DNA from: REEP01 sp964517265
GTDB taxonomy: Bacteria; Pseudomonadota; Alphaproteobacteria; Rhodospirillales; Defluviicoccaceae
Length of the DNA stretch: 36,528 bases
Assembly: GCA_964517265.1 (NCBI GenBank)
Contig: CAZFBS010000031.1
Location: 1 to 36,528 of the forward strand
Reading direction: 5' to 3'
In this document: positions 24,850-32,592 of the stretch, in pieces
Layout: each line of letters starts with the position of its first letter
How positions within the stretch are numbered: position 1 is the stretch's first letter
Position numbers and translations under genes: made by a program
The notes under the pieces: model-generated
Told to the model about the DNA's origin: nothing
Databases searched by the model: none
The model's input: the letters and a program-made list of their open reading frames with translations, nothing else

Positions 24850-25154
24850 AGGACCTCCCGTTTGAGCTCGTTGTTGATTCGGTCGAACTCTGTATTGGCG
24901 CGCCACACATAAATTCCAGTCAGCACGAAGGCGGAGATGATGACGCCAAGACCGATTGGAATGCCGACTGTAATGACAGAATTTTCGGAAAGCGGTGTGG
25001 CCAGAAACCCTGGCGCAAACGCAATCGTCATAATGAACGAGTAGTAGATAATCAACATCAGGGCTGCGAGTGTCCATCCAAAGCGAGATCGTTTCTTGAC
25101 GAGTTCTTTATATTTTGGATGGTTTTCGACTTTTGTTACCCAAACGTCATCCAT
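24846..25154 (-). CDS. yjcH: DUF485 membrane protein (YjcH)
   Basis: The 102-residue product is a DUF485 protein, the small two-helix membrane partner encoded just before ActP. Family features are NHPKYKELVKKRSRFGWTL in the N-terminal region, then helix 1 (about 28-50) and helix 2 (about 62-86; VGIPIGLGVIISAFVLTGIYVWRAN) and the FDRINNELKREVL tail. ATG 25154 has AGAGGG at good distance. Its stop overlaps actP by four bases. DUF485 proteins are thought to assist or accompany the acetate symporter; no activity of their own is known. The coding DNA is more AT-rich than its neighbours. Confidence 0.93.
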   Translation of the reverse strand: MDDVWVTKVENHPKYKELVKKRSRFGWTLAALMLIIYYSFIMTIAFAPGFLATPLSENSVITVGIPIGLGVIISAFVLTGIYVWRANTEFDRINNELKREVL

Positions 25155-25260
25155 GACATCCCTCTCCCATGCGTTGAGCAGATTTGTATGTCGTCCTTGG
25201 CCAGTCCGCCGTGCTCCGGCTGCCACGAAGGACCCGGAGTGACATCTGACAAGGCGGGCA

Positions 25261-25290
25261 TCGATACTCTGGCAGAGCCCGGCTGGTCAA
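25261..25290 (-). promoter_or_regulatory. Candidate sigma-70 promoter for yjcH-actP
   Basis: On the minus strand TTGACC (25290-25285) and TATCGA (25266-25261) are separated by 18 bases, about 105 bases before the DUF485 start. The -35 match is good and the -10 match is partial. Other promoters in this 260-base region are possible. Confidence 0.35.
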
Positions 25291-25347
25291 CTACTGTCCC
25301 TGAATTTGGCGAACCCGAGTGCGTATTTATGACAAGTCTTTTGAAGT

Positions 25348-25364
25348 ATGCTGCAGTGCAGCAT
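25348..25364. promoter_or_regulatory. CTGC-N3-GCAG palindrome, possible PhaR-type operator
   Basis: ATGCTGC and GCAGCAT form a perfect dyad around AGT. Its core CTGCAGTGCAG fits the CTGC-N3/4-GCAG pattern reported for PhaR, the polyhydroxyalkanoate regulator of Paracoccus. It lies about 195 bases upstream of the DUF485 start and 58 bases upstream of the candidate -35. The assignment is by pattern only. Confidence 0.35.
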
Positions 25365-25415
25365 TGTTGACGCAGTAGCGTTATAAAGGAAGGAACAGGC
25401 AGGACGACGGCGGGA

Positions 25416-26192
25416 TCACTCCGGAACTGCCGGGGGCGGTTGTCTGCTTTGTTCCACGAAGGCGCCGGCATCAACGGCGATACCGATAACCTTGCCGTTC
25501 GCGGTTCCTGCTCCAGTGGTCATGCCGACGAGGAATACACCGTCTTTGCCGAGCATCAGCAGCGGGGAGCCGGAGTCGCCATAGGTGGCGTCGCAGTCGT
25601 GCAGAAGCACGCTGCCGCGTTGGCCGAGAAGGACGCAGCCATCGTGGAGGGAGAGCAGGTGTGGCCGATCGCGGCCATAGCCGGCGCGGGCGAGGCGCGC
25701 GCGGGCGGCCTGCTCGGGCGCAAGGGCCTTCATCGGCACCGGCCGAACGTCGAGCGCGGTTTCCAGAACGATCAGCACCCAGTCGTCGCCAAGGGGAGCG
25801 GGCGGGTTCGCTTCGGCCGCCGCTTCGGAGAGCTCGGGGAGGATGAACGCACGGCCGATGCCATGACGCAGCCATTCGCCACGGCGATAGCCGGCCAGGA
25901 AGTGGATGGTGTCCGGGCGAACGCGGCGGCCGGTGCGCGCGTTGACCAGACAATGACGAGCGGTCAGGACAAGGGCAGGGGCGACCAGGGTGCCGGTGCA
26001 GAATCCTCCGGAGGTGCGATTGACCCGCCCGATCGCCAGCCACGGCCACGCCGTCGGATCGAGCAGTTCCCGGTCATCGTGGCCGATGATGCCGGCGGCG
26101 CGCTCCAGGCGGGCGCCTGCCTCCGATGTCGCCGCAACGAGAAGGACGCCGATCAGCGCCGCGGCCGCCAGCCCCCGGCCGCCACCCCGCAT
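25416..26192 (-). CDS. Secreted trypsin-like serine protease
   Basis: The 258-residue product is a chymotrypsin-fold (S1) serine endopeptidase-like protein. A signal peptide covers about residues 8-25 (LAAAALIGVLLVAATSEAGA). The catalytic triad is visible: His in LTARHC, Asp in the DDWVLIVLE segment, and Ser in YGDSGSPLL. GGFCTGTLVAPALVL precedes the His as in trypsins, and a Cys pair near the Ser fits a disulfide. It should act in the periplasm or outside the cell. The start is uncertain: ATG 26192 gives a normal signal peptide, GTG 26207 is an alternative, and neither has a strong ribosome site. It lies 83 bases downstream of the Met-rich protein gene in the same direction and may share its transcript. 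Confidence 0.87.
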   Translation of the reverse strand: MRGGGRGLAAAALIGVLLVAATSEAGARLERAAGIIGHDDRELLDPTAWPWLAIGRVNRTSGGFCTGTLVAPALVLTARHCLVNARTGRRVRPDTIHFLAGYRRGEWLRHGIGRAFILPELSEAAAEANPPAPLGDDWVLIVLETALDVRPVPMKALAPEQAARARLARAGYGRDRPHLLSLHDGCVLLGQRGSVLLHDCDATYGDSGSPLLMLGKDGVFLVGMTTGAGTANGKVIGIAVDAGAFVEQSRQPPPAVPE

Positions 26193-26275
26193 CAGGCGGT
26201 CGTCCACCCCACGCGCCCTGCAGGGCGAACGCGGCGCCCGTCTCCCCCAGGCGCCTTGACCGCGCGTCCTAGCGG

Positions 26276-26818
26276 TCACTCGACGGGGCGCATCGCTCCG
26301 CTGGCGCGATCCACTTCCAGCCGCTGGACGAGGGAGTCGTCGACGGTGACGATTTCGGCAAGGTAGCTGTCCTCGTCCTTCTGCTCGACGCTGCCGACCT
26401 TGAGACGCTTGTTGCCGCTCCAGGCAATCTGTCCTTCGAGGATGTCCCTGACCTGCTCAGCAGAGAAATTCTTGTCATCGCCCGCCGTCATCATCGGGCA
26501 CATGCCCATCGGCCCCCCCATCATGCCGGAGCCACCGCCCATCATTCGGCCATGCATCTTCTTCATGCGGCTCATCATTTTCGGATCCATCATCTGCTGG
26601 CCGCCCATCATGCCGCCTCCTCCGCGTCCGCCCTGCATGGCGGGAGATTGATCGGCGGGCTGACCAGGGGTGACCTGCTCATTTTGTTGTCCCTGAACCT
26701 GAGCGAACATGGAAGTCTCGCTGGCAGGATCGGCGGCAACGGTAAGCACCGGAATACCGGTGAGAACCTGCGCGCCGAAAACGGTTGCTGCCAGGGCGAC
26801 TTTCTTGGGTACGTTCAT
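26276..26818 (-). CDS. Secreted Met/Gly-rich protein with PepSY-like C-terminus
   Basis: The 180-residue product has a signal peptide (about 5-28), then a low-complexity middle (about 60-110) packed with methionine and glycine: motifs such as GGGGMMGGQQMMDPKMM, KKMHGRMMGGG and GGPMGMCPMM contain over 20 Met plus His and Cys. The last 65 residues (FSAEQVRDILEGQIAW ... GSVEQKDEDSYLAEIVTVDDSLVQRLEVDRASG) look like a PepSY-type domain. Met/His clusters of this type bind Cu(I) or Ag(I) in known periplasmic copper proteins, so a role in metal binding is plausible but inferred. ATG 26818 follows AGGGAAG. The protease gene lies just downstream. No copper ATPase or oxidase is present in the window. 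Confidence 0.75.
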   Translation of the reverse strand: MNVPKKVALAATVFGAQVLTGIPVLTVAADPASETSMFAQVQGQQNEQVTPGQPADQSPAMQGGRGGGGMMGGQQMMDPKMMSRMKKMHGRMMGGGSGMMGGPMGMCPMMTAGDDKNFSAEQVRDILEGQIAWSGNKRLKVGSVEQKDEDSYLAEIVTVDDSLVQRLEVDRASGAMRPVE

Positions 26819-26942
26819 AGTGATCTTCCCTGCTGATTCGACATTATGTACATGAGAGGCCTTTTTGCACATCTGTGCCAAGGGACCGAACAGCAGTCTG
26901 CCGAAGGATGGCGTCCACAGCAAATGCTCTTGATTGACCGGG

Positions 26943-28493
26943 TTACCGGCCTGCAGCGCTGACAGCCATTGCCGTTTGATCCGATGCGGGTGCATCGGCT
27001 GCCTTGACTTCACTTCTTGAAGGGCAACCTGCGCCTCTTGGACGCCGCACATACTCGGCTCTTACGCTATTTAGCAAGGACCGGGCGACAACCCGTGCCC
27101 CTGCGACCGGTGAGATCAACGCCACCCTGCCGACACGGGTGTGAACTTCGAAAAGCCCATCCAGTTGACGTAGCTGGTTTTCGTCATCGCAGACGTAAAT
27201 GACCGTATGATGATCGTCGCTGCGATCATCATACCGTTCATAAAGCTTGGCCGCGACGGCATTCTTTAGAGAGCCGGAGAGGATCACCGCATCATATCGA
27301 TGATCGGCATGCACATGCTGAAGGTAGTCGTCGAATTCATCGGCCGGCACGTGTTGCTTCATGGCTTTCTTCATCCGTAGGTCTACGCTAAAGTCATTCG
27401 CGAAAGATAACCTACCCAAGTGCACGTATGCTTGATAATCCTTGTCGGATAGATACTGATTGATCAGATCAATGGATGGTTCGATGACCCTGATGACCTT
27501 CAAGCCAAGCTCGCACGCCAAAAGTGAAATCGATCCAGCACCGTATTGAAGAAGATGTTTTTTCCCAACTATTTGGTTTTTAATGAGTTCCAATTCATCA
27601 ATCGTAAAATCGCTCTTCTGCTGGATGTAGTAGAGGTTCACAGGATCAAGAAGTTTATCGATAACGTCTTCCGTTATCACTTTAGAGGTCGAATACGGGA
27701 CATCGCCGAGACCAAGAGCTTCCCAACCGACCTTGATGTCGATCGTTCCCACGCGTGATTCTGCACCGTAGACCGACGCGTCCAGCGAAAAGTAGGGAGC
27801 GACATGGCGTCCATGTCCCATGTAGTTGTCCAGCGTATGTCCGCGAAAATTGGGGATTCTGAGTTTCAGTTTTTCTCGTGCACTTGCTAACAAGCTTTCA
27901 TAGTCTCTATTATGAAAATGAATATGGGCAAAGTTGCAGTGACCGACTTTACCGTCGGGCGTCGTATCAATCTTCCTTGTCCAATCGTACAGGTGAAAGC
28001 CACCATCAAGCTTGAACTTATTGCCAGACTTTACGATAAGTTTTCGGGTTGTTCCTCGCCGTACATGGGTGGTCTGGGCGAGATTATTGAAACATATCGA
28101 AATACGAAAATACTGATGATCATGATCCAGCAACATGCGGCTAAATTCAGCAAAAAAATCATTGCGGTTGCGGCATAGCGGACGATCCGATGGAAGATCC
28201 AAAAATTCATCGGTATCGATCGGCACAAAAAAATCATACTGATCTTTATGAGATTCCATACATTCGGCTACGATGTTCCCCTTGTTCTCGAAGTCTTTCG
28301 GCTGAGAAAATTCGAAGTTGACGTTGACACCTGCCGCAAGGGCATCCGCAAGGCGTTTTTTCGTTACACCGGTTACGGAGCCATTATCGAACACGAAGAG
28401 GTTTTCGTACCCAAATAGGGAGCCGTGATACGCTAACCACTTATCGAGAAGAATATCCTCGTCCTTCTGCATTGTAATGATGGCAACGCGCAT
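26943..28493 (-). CDS. Glycosyltransferase (GT92/GT2-like) with methyltransferase-like C-terminal domain
   Basis: The 516-residue product begins with a GT-A glycosyltransferase domain of the Glyco_tranf_2_4/GT92 type: AIITMQKDEDILLDKWLAYH at residue 4, VFDNGS at 34-39, and the metal-binding DTDEF at 93-97. From about 308 to 470 a second fold appears. LLQYGAGSISLLACELG resembles motif I of SAM-dependent methyltransferases, KVIRVIEPS follows as the acidic strand, and YDAVILSGSLKNAVAAKLYERY resembles a VDG-type motif IV region. The last 50 residues are basic and disordered-looking. The coding DNA from about 27200 to 28500 is clearly AT-richer than the window, which suggests recent acquisition. 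ATG 28493 has AGAGG upstream. Acceptor and donor sugars are unknown. Confidence 0.75.
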   Translation of the reverse strand: MRVAIITMQKDEDILLDKWLAYHGSLFGYENLFVFDNGSVTGVTKKRLADALAAGVNVNFEFSQPKDFENKGNIVAECMESHKDQYDFFVPIDTDEFLDLPSDRPLCRNRNDFFAEFSRMLLDHDHQYFRISICFNNLAQTTHVRRGTTRKLIVKSGNKFKLDGGFHLYDWTRKIDTTPDGKVGHCNFAHIHFHNRDYESLLASAREKLKLRIPNFRGHTLDNYMGHGRHVAPYFSLDASVYGAESRVGTIDIKVGWEALGLGDVPYSTSKVITEDVIDKLLDPVNLYYIQQKSDFTIDELELIKNQIVGKKHLLQYGAGSISLLACELGLKVIRVIEPSIDLINQYLSDKDYQAYVHLGRLSFANDFSVDLRMKKAMKQHVPADEFDDYLQHVHADHRYDAVILSGSLKNAVAAKLYERYDDRSDDHHTVIYVCDDENQLRQLDGLFEVHTRVGRVALISPVAGARVVARSLLNSVRAEYVRRPRGAGCPSRSEVKAADAPASDQTAMAVSAAGR

Positions 28494-28577
28494 CCGTTTT
28501 AGCCTCTGCTTCTGAAGTTCATTTCATATCGGGGTTCGTGGGGCTGGCGCCGCTTCCACGTGCCTGGCATGCAATTC

Positions 28578-29819
28578 TTAGGGGCTTTCCAATTTCTTGC
28601 TCCAGCGTACAAGCGTTCGTCCCGCCTCAGTGACCTCGCCGCAGCGGAATACTGCCCATGGGCGGCCTTGGTCCCAGTCATAATAGAAAGCGCCGGCAAC
28701 AGCGTGTGCGTCGGCGCGGGAAACCTCAGAGAAGAACACGTCAATCTGGCGGGCACGCCGACTGTCGTCGGATGGACAACTGCCGGGCCGGAGGCCGCTG
28801 CCAAACTCGGTGATCCAGCACGGCTTGCGGGCCGCCGACCGTGTCCCGCAAGGCTCAAGTTCCGCGGCTAGAATTGGCCCCGAATCTGCAGGCGACGCTG
28901 CCACCTCTTTACGGAACGGGCGATAAATATGCAGGCCCACGCCATCCGCTGCGGCAAGTCCTCCCAACGCCTGCAGGCGTTGAAGCATCGCCGCTCTTCC
29001 GACCATCGCGCCCCCCGACTCGGGAAGCGCCTCCGATAACTCTGCAAGGCCTGCCGTGAGGATCGGGAGGCCGGCAAGCGCAGGTGTCCGGTCGCGGAAG
29101 ATCTGGAGGTTTCGAAGCGCCCGAGCGTAAAGCCGCAGGCCCTTTTCAAACGCTTCCCGGTGAGGTGCTGGAAGGTCTTCAACCTGTTCGAATCCTTCAC
29201 CCGGATCCAGCAGCGGCAAATCGCCATTGAAATCAGCCCAGTTGATCTCGTTGCCCAGTTGAAGCGCAACCAGCCGCATGGGACGCTCGGCGACAGCGGC
29301 GACAATATCTTCAAGAAGAGACTGCAAGCGCTCGAGGTCCAGATCGGAAAGGCGGTAACGGCGGCCGAACCGGTTATTGCCTGGCCGCTGAGTAGCGCCT
29401 TCCCGGACAATCCGCTTTCCGATCGGGATCTCGATAAGGACCGCGATATCGTTGGCGGCGGCGTGATCAAGAACATCGAGCATGGACTCTAACGGCTCCC
29501 GCCATGAAAGCCTGAGCGCACCAATCCCGGCCTTCCGCATTGCTTCCATTGTCGACTTCCTCACTTCGGGGGGCTCCCAAGCGAGGTTTGTCCGATTGAT
29601 GCCAACGATGATGCCGCCATTTTGCGCCGGAACGTGACGGTTCCAGACCGAATCTTCAGCTCCAGCCGACGGAGCACCTGACAGAGTGAGGATGCCGAGC
29701 AAGAGGTATTGGCCCGCTCTGCGGGCGTGACACCCGAGGCCCCGGCGTGCGGCCCACCTTGATGCGCCAAGCGCCGCGCATCCGGCAGTGTAATCCACCC
29801 CCTGCAATCTGCCTGTCAT
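28578..29819 (-). CDS. Secreted clan GH-A glycoside hydrolase-like protein
   Basis: The 413-residue product looks like a TIM-barrel glycoside hydrolase of clan GH-A (GH5/GH39-like). The proposed acid/base is Glu191 in QLGNEINW and the nucleophile is Glu338 in CWITEFGSG, about 147 residues apart as usual. LRLSWREPLESML and DGVGLHIYRPF are barrel-strand elements. An N-terminal basic stretch precedes a hydrophobic signal (about 37-54), so the enzyme is likely exported. Its ATG at 29819 shares one base with the stop of the glycosyltransferase gene (TAATG), giving translational coupling. In this setting it probably trims or releases the polysaccharide made by the neighbouring glycosyltransferases. 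The exact family and the linkage cut cannot be named by eye. Confidence 0.75.
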   Translation of the reverse strand: MTGRLQGVDYTAGCAALGASRWAARRGLGCHARRAGQYLLLGILTLSGAPSAGAEDSVWNRHVPAQNGGIIVGINRTNLAWEPPEVRKSTMEAMRKAGIGALRLSWREPLESMLDVLDHAAANDIAVLIEIPIGKRIVREGATQRPGNNRFGRRYRLSDLDLERLQSLLEDIVAAVAERPMRLVALQLGNEINWADFNGDLPLLDPGEGFEQVEDLPAPHREAFEKGLRLYARALRNLQIFRDRTPALAGLPILTAGLAELSEALPESGGAMVGRAAMLQRLQALGGLAAADGVGLHIYRPFRKEVAASPADSGPILAAELEPCGTRSAARKPCWITEFGSGLRPGSCPSDDSRRARQIDVFFSEVSRADAHAVAGAFYYDWDQGRPWAVFRCGEVTEAGRTLVRWSKKLESP

Positions 29820-32578
29820 TACGGCAGTACAGTGCGGAGCAAAGGTTCGACGCGCGACGGAACGGCTATACCGGTTGCGTTCGTGCACGACGAGGTGGCG
29901 CGATGCGCCTGCCCTTGCTGACGGTTCGCGGGTGCTGCCGTTCGGACCGACCCGGGCTTGGGCGGAACACTCGATTCGCACCAGCCAAGAAAATCTGAGA
30001 ATGAGCTCGTCCAGGAACGCCGGCTCGCGGTTTGCAGGCAGCCCTCGGACAATCGGCGTATTTCTGCAAGATTGCCTGCCAGCCCGACGATCGCCTCCAC
30101 CAAGTGCGCGACGATCTCGGTATTTCCCTGTTGTTCGATCAGCAGACCATCTTGTCCGTGAGTGATCAACTCACCGACTGCACCGACTGCGGTGGCGACC
30201 GGCACGCACCCGAGTTGCTGGGCCTCGGCAATCATCAGCGGTGCGCCTTCCCAGCGCGACGGCATGATCAGAACGTCGCCCCAGGCAAGTAATGCGGCCA
30301 AGCCCTTGCTGCCGAATACGGGCGGGCGGAGGTCCAGGTCAAGCTCGCGCAGCCGTTCGGTCCAGGAGACCGGTGAATCGGAAAGAATCTCGCCACCGAC
30401 GACGACACCTTCGAACGGCACCCCGTCCTTGCGCAGCTGTGCCAGGGTCGCATGCAGGCGATCAATCCCCTTTTGCCGATCCAGGCGACCCATGTAGAGG
30501 ATCCGCAGAGAGGCGCTGCCGCGATGACCGCATCGCCGGCGGGTGGTCTCTGCCTGCATCGCAGGCTCGATCGAGAAGCCCGGGGCGTTCGGGACAGCGT
30601 AAATCTTCTCCAGCGGAACCCCGAAACTGTGCAGATAGATTTTGAGCTGCTCGGAGCAGGTGAGAAAGGCATCATAGCAATGCTCGTGGGCGATCGCCGC
30701 AAAGGGTTGCCCCGCCGGCCGGCCGACGTCCGTTTCGTCGACGACGTGCAGGTAGCAGGCGGTCCGCGTTCCTTCCGAACGCAGCCTTGCCATCAGGGGA
30801 TGAGCGACCATCACGTGATTGTTGATCACGAGATCAAAGCCGGACAGCAGCCCCTTGAGGGCCTGCCAGTCGACGCCCGGGGCCTCGGTGATCAAATCCT
30901 GGCCAAGAAAAAGATCCGTGGAGCCCCACTGAGGAACTCCGTCTTTCCAGAGGTGAATGTAATCAAAACTTGCATCGAATTCGTCGAGGACATCCATCCG
31001 GTCCGAGCCGAGAACGAACAGATGGGTTTCGAAGCCGACTTTTCTCAGTTCGCGGGCGGCGGCAAACGCGACTTTCTCGGCGCCGCCAAACGAGGCGATC
31101 GGCACGAGCAAGGCAAGGGTGCGCTTGTTGCTGGTGTTCTCGCCGAGCGGCAGGACAGGAGACGAATGGAGTTCCGCGCGCAGGGCCTTGTAGAGTTCCG
31201 ATCGGGGCGGAAGTTTCGGCGGCCGCCACGTCCACCGCTTGGCCGCGCTGAGTCGCAGGGGACTTGTCGCAAGCGCGTTGACAAAGTTGACCAAAGCTTG
31301 CTCGGGAGCGACGAACGAACGGCGCGGCAATCGTTTGGGGAATGGAAAGTGCACACGCAGCGTCGCCGATGTCAGCCAAACCTGCTCGGCGGCCAGCGAG
31401 GCGAGCCAATCAAGCCCATTGTTCTCGATCACCTCGCGAACCAGCGCAGTGGCGATAAAGACAAGATCGACGTGGCCGCTGCGGTGCTGACCCGAGGGGT
31501 GGCTTTCATGAGTGATACTGCGCTCATGAGCCACGTTGCCGAGCTGCAGGTACACCACGTTGACGCTTTCCCCGAGACGCTCGAGGTGGAAGAACAACGT
31601 TGGAAGGAGGCCCGAGCGGCCCAGCAATTGCATGGTTTCGGCGCTGCAGGCGGCGACGAACGGGGGGAAGTGAACGTTGTCGGGTTCGCCGACGCTGCCC
31701 CAGAAGTCACGGATCACATCATCGAAACGCCTCTCGATCGGCGCGGCGGTCGGATCGGTGAAGAAGCACGTGGAGTTGTCGCCGGAACGCAACAAGGCGA
31801 ACCGCGGACATTCTTCGTGCTCGAAGTGAACAAGCTTCGGGCGTCGGAACAGCGGTTTGTGACGGCGCCTGAGGAAGCTGATAGAACTGGCGCGATCGCG
31901 GTTGGCTTCCTTGAACCGGCTTTCCGCCCGCAGCCGATAATCGAAAGCGGTATCGTGGCAGGGGGCGCCGATGAAGCCGGATTCGATACAGGAAAGCCAG
32001 AATTCCCAATCCTCAAAGCCGTTCTGCCGGTCCTCGTCAAACCGAATGCCGCTTCTGAAGGTAATGCCGTTGTTGAAGATCTCCATCGACAGCATAGAGC
32101 CGGTATCGCAAATGTTGTCCGCGATACAGTGCGTCAGGCGAGAGTAGCTGTTGCCGTAATGGGCGCGCCATTTCACCGAGAACGTGTCGATATTGGTGTA
32201 GATCCAGCCGACTCCTTGTTCGATGAGGCGCTGATAGAGCGTATCGATCGTGGTCGGCAGCACGCGGTTGTCGGCATCGAGGAAGTAGACGGCTTTGGTC
32301 TCGGGGAGAACCTCAAGGATGTAGTCGATGGCGCGATTGCGCGCGCCGCCGGGGCCGACATTGGAGCCAAAAATAACGTGCAGGTCCGGGCGGGCGGCTG
32401 CATAAAGCGCCAGCTGATCGAAAACTTCCCGGCAGGGATCGCCATCAACCGAGACAATCACCTGAAGGCGGCGCTTGGTTTTCGAGGCAAAGACCGACTC
32501 GATCGCTTCGACAACCAAGGCGGCGTGGCCATAGAGCGGGATCGCGACCGCGACAAGGTCTGGGAGACTGTTGGACAA
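29819..32578 (-). CDS. Bifunctional glycosyltransferase (GT2 + GT4)
   Basis: The 919-residue product carries two glycosyltransferase modules. The N-terminal one (about 8-230) is GT2/GT-A: AVAIPLYGHAALVVEAIESV, SVDGDP, GPGGARNRAID and the DxD-type YFLDADN. The C-terminal one (about 485-850) is GT4/GT-B: ASFGGAEKVAFAAARELRKVGF, RILYMGRLDRQKGIDRL and SRWEGAPLMIAEAQQLGCVPVAT, the E-x7-E nucleotide-sugar region. A middle segment of about 250 residues has no recognised domain. The start is TTG 32578, with GGAG about nine bases upstream. The gene begins 14 bases after the upstream gene's stop and its TAA overlaps the hydrolase start, so the three form an operon. It likely adds two sugars in sequence to a surface polymer. 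Confidence 0.82.
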   Translation of the reverse strand: MSNSLPDLVAVAIPLYGHAALVVEAIESVFASKTKRRLQVIVSVDGDPCREVFDQLALYAAARPDLHVIFGSNVGPGGARNRAIDYILEVLPETKAVYFLDADNRVLPTTIDTLYQRLIEQGVGWIYTNIDTFSVKWRAHYGNSYSRLTHCIADNICDTGSMLSMEIFNNGITFRSGIRFDEDRQNGFEDWEFWLSCIESGFIGAPCHDTAFDYRLRAESRFKEANRDRASSISFLRRRHKPLFRRPKLVHFEHEECPRFALLRSGDNSTCFFTDPTAAPIERRFDDVIRDFWGSVGEPDNVHFPPFVAACSAETMQLLGRSGLLPTLFFHLERLGESVNVVYLQLGNVAHERSITHESHPSGQHRSGHVDLVFIATALVREVIENNGLDWLASLAAEQVWLTSATLRVHFPFPKRLPRRSFVAPEQALVNFVNALATSPLRLSAAKRWTWRPPKLPPRSELYKALRAELHSSPVLPLGENTSNKRTLALLVPIASFGGAEKVAFAAARELRKVGFETHLFVLGSDRMDVLDEFDASFDYIHLWKDGVPQWGSTDLFLGQDLITEAPGVDWQALKGLLSGFDLVINNHVMVAHPLMARLRSEGTRTACYLHVVDETDVGRPAGQPFAAIAHEHCYDAFLTCSEQLKIYLHSFGVPLEKIYAVPNAPGFSIEPAMQAETTRRRCGHRGSASLRILYMGRLDRQKGIDRLHATLAQLRKDGVPFEGVVVGGEILSDSPVSWTERLRELDLDLRPPVFGSKGLAALLAWGDVLIMPSRWEGAPLMIAEAQQLGCVPVATAVGAVGELITHGQDGLLIEQQGNTEIVAHLVEAIVGLAGNLAEIRRLSEGCLQTASRRSWTSSFSDFLGWCESSVPPKPGSVRTAAPANRQQGQAHRATSSCTNATGIAVPSRVEPLLRTVLP

Positions 32579-32592
32579 GGGACGAGCTCCGT

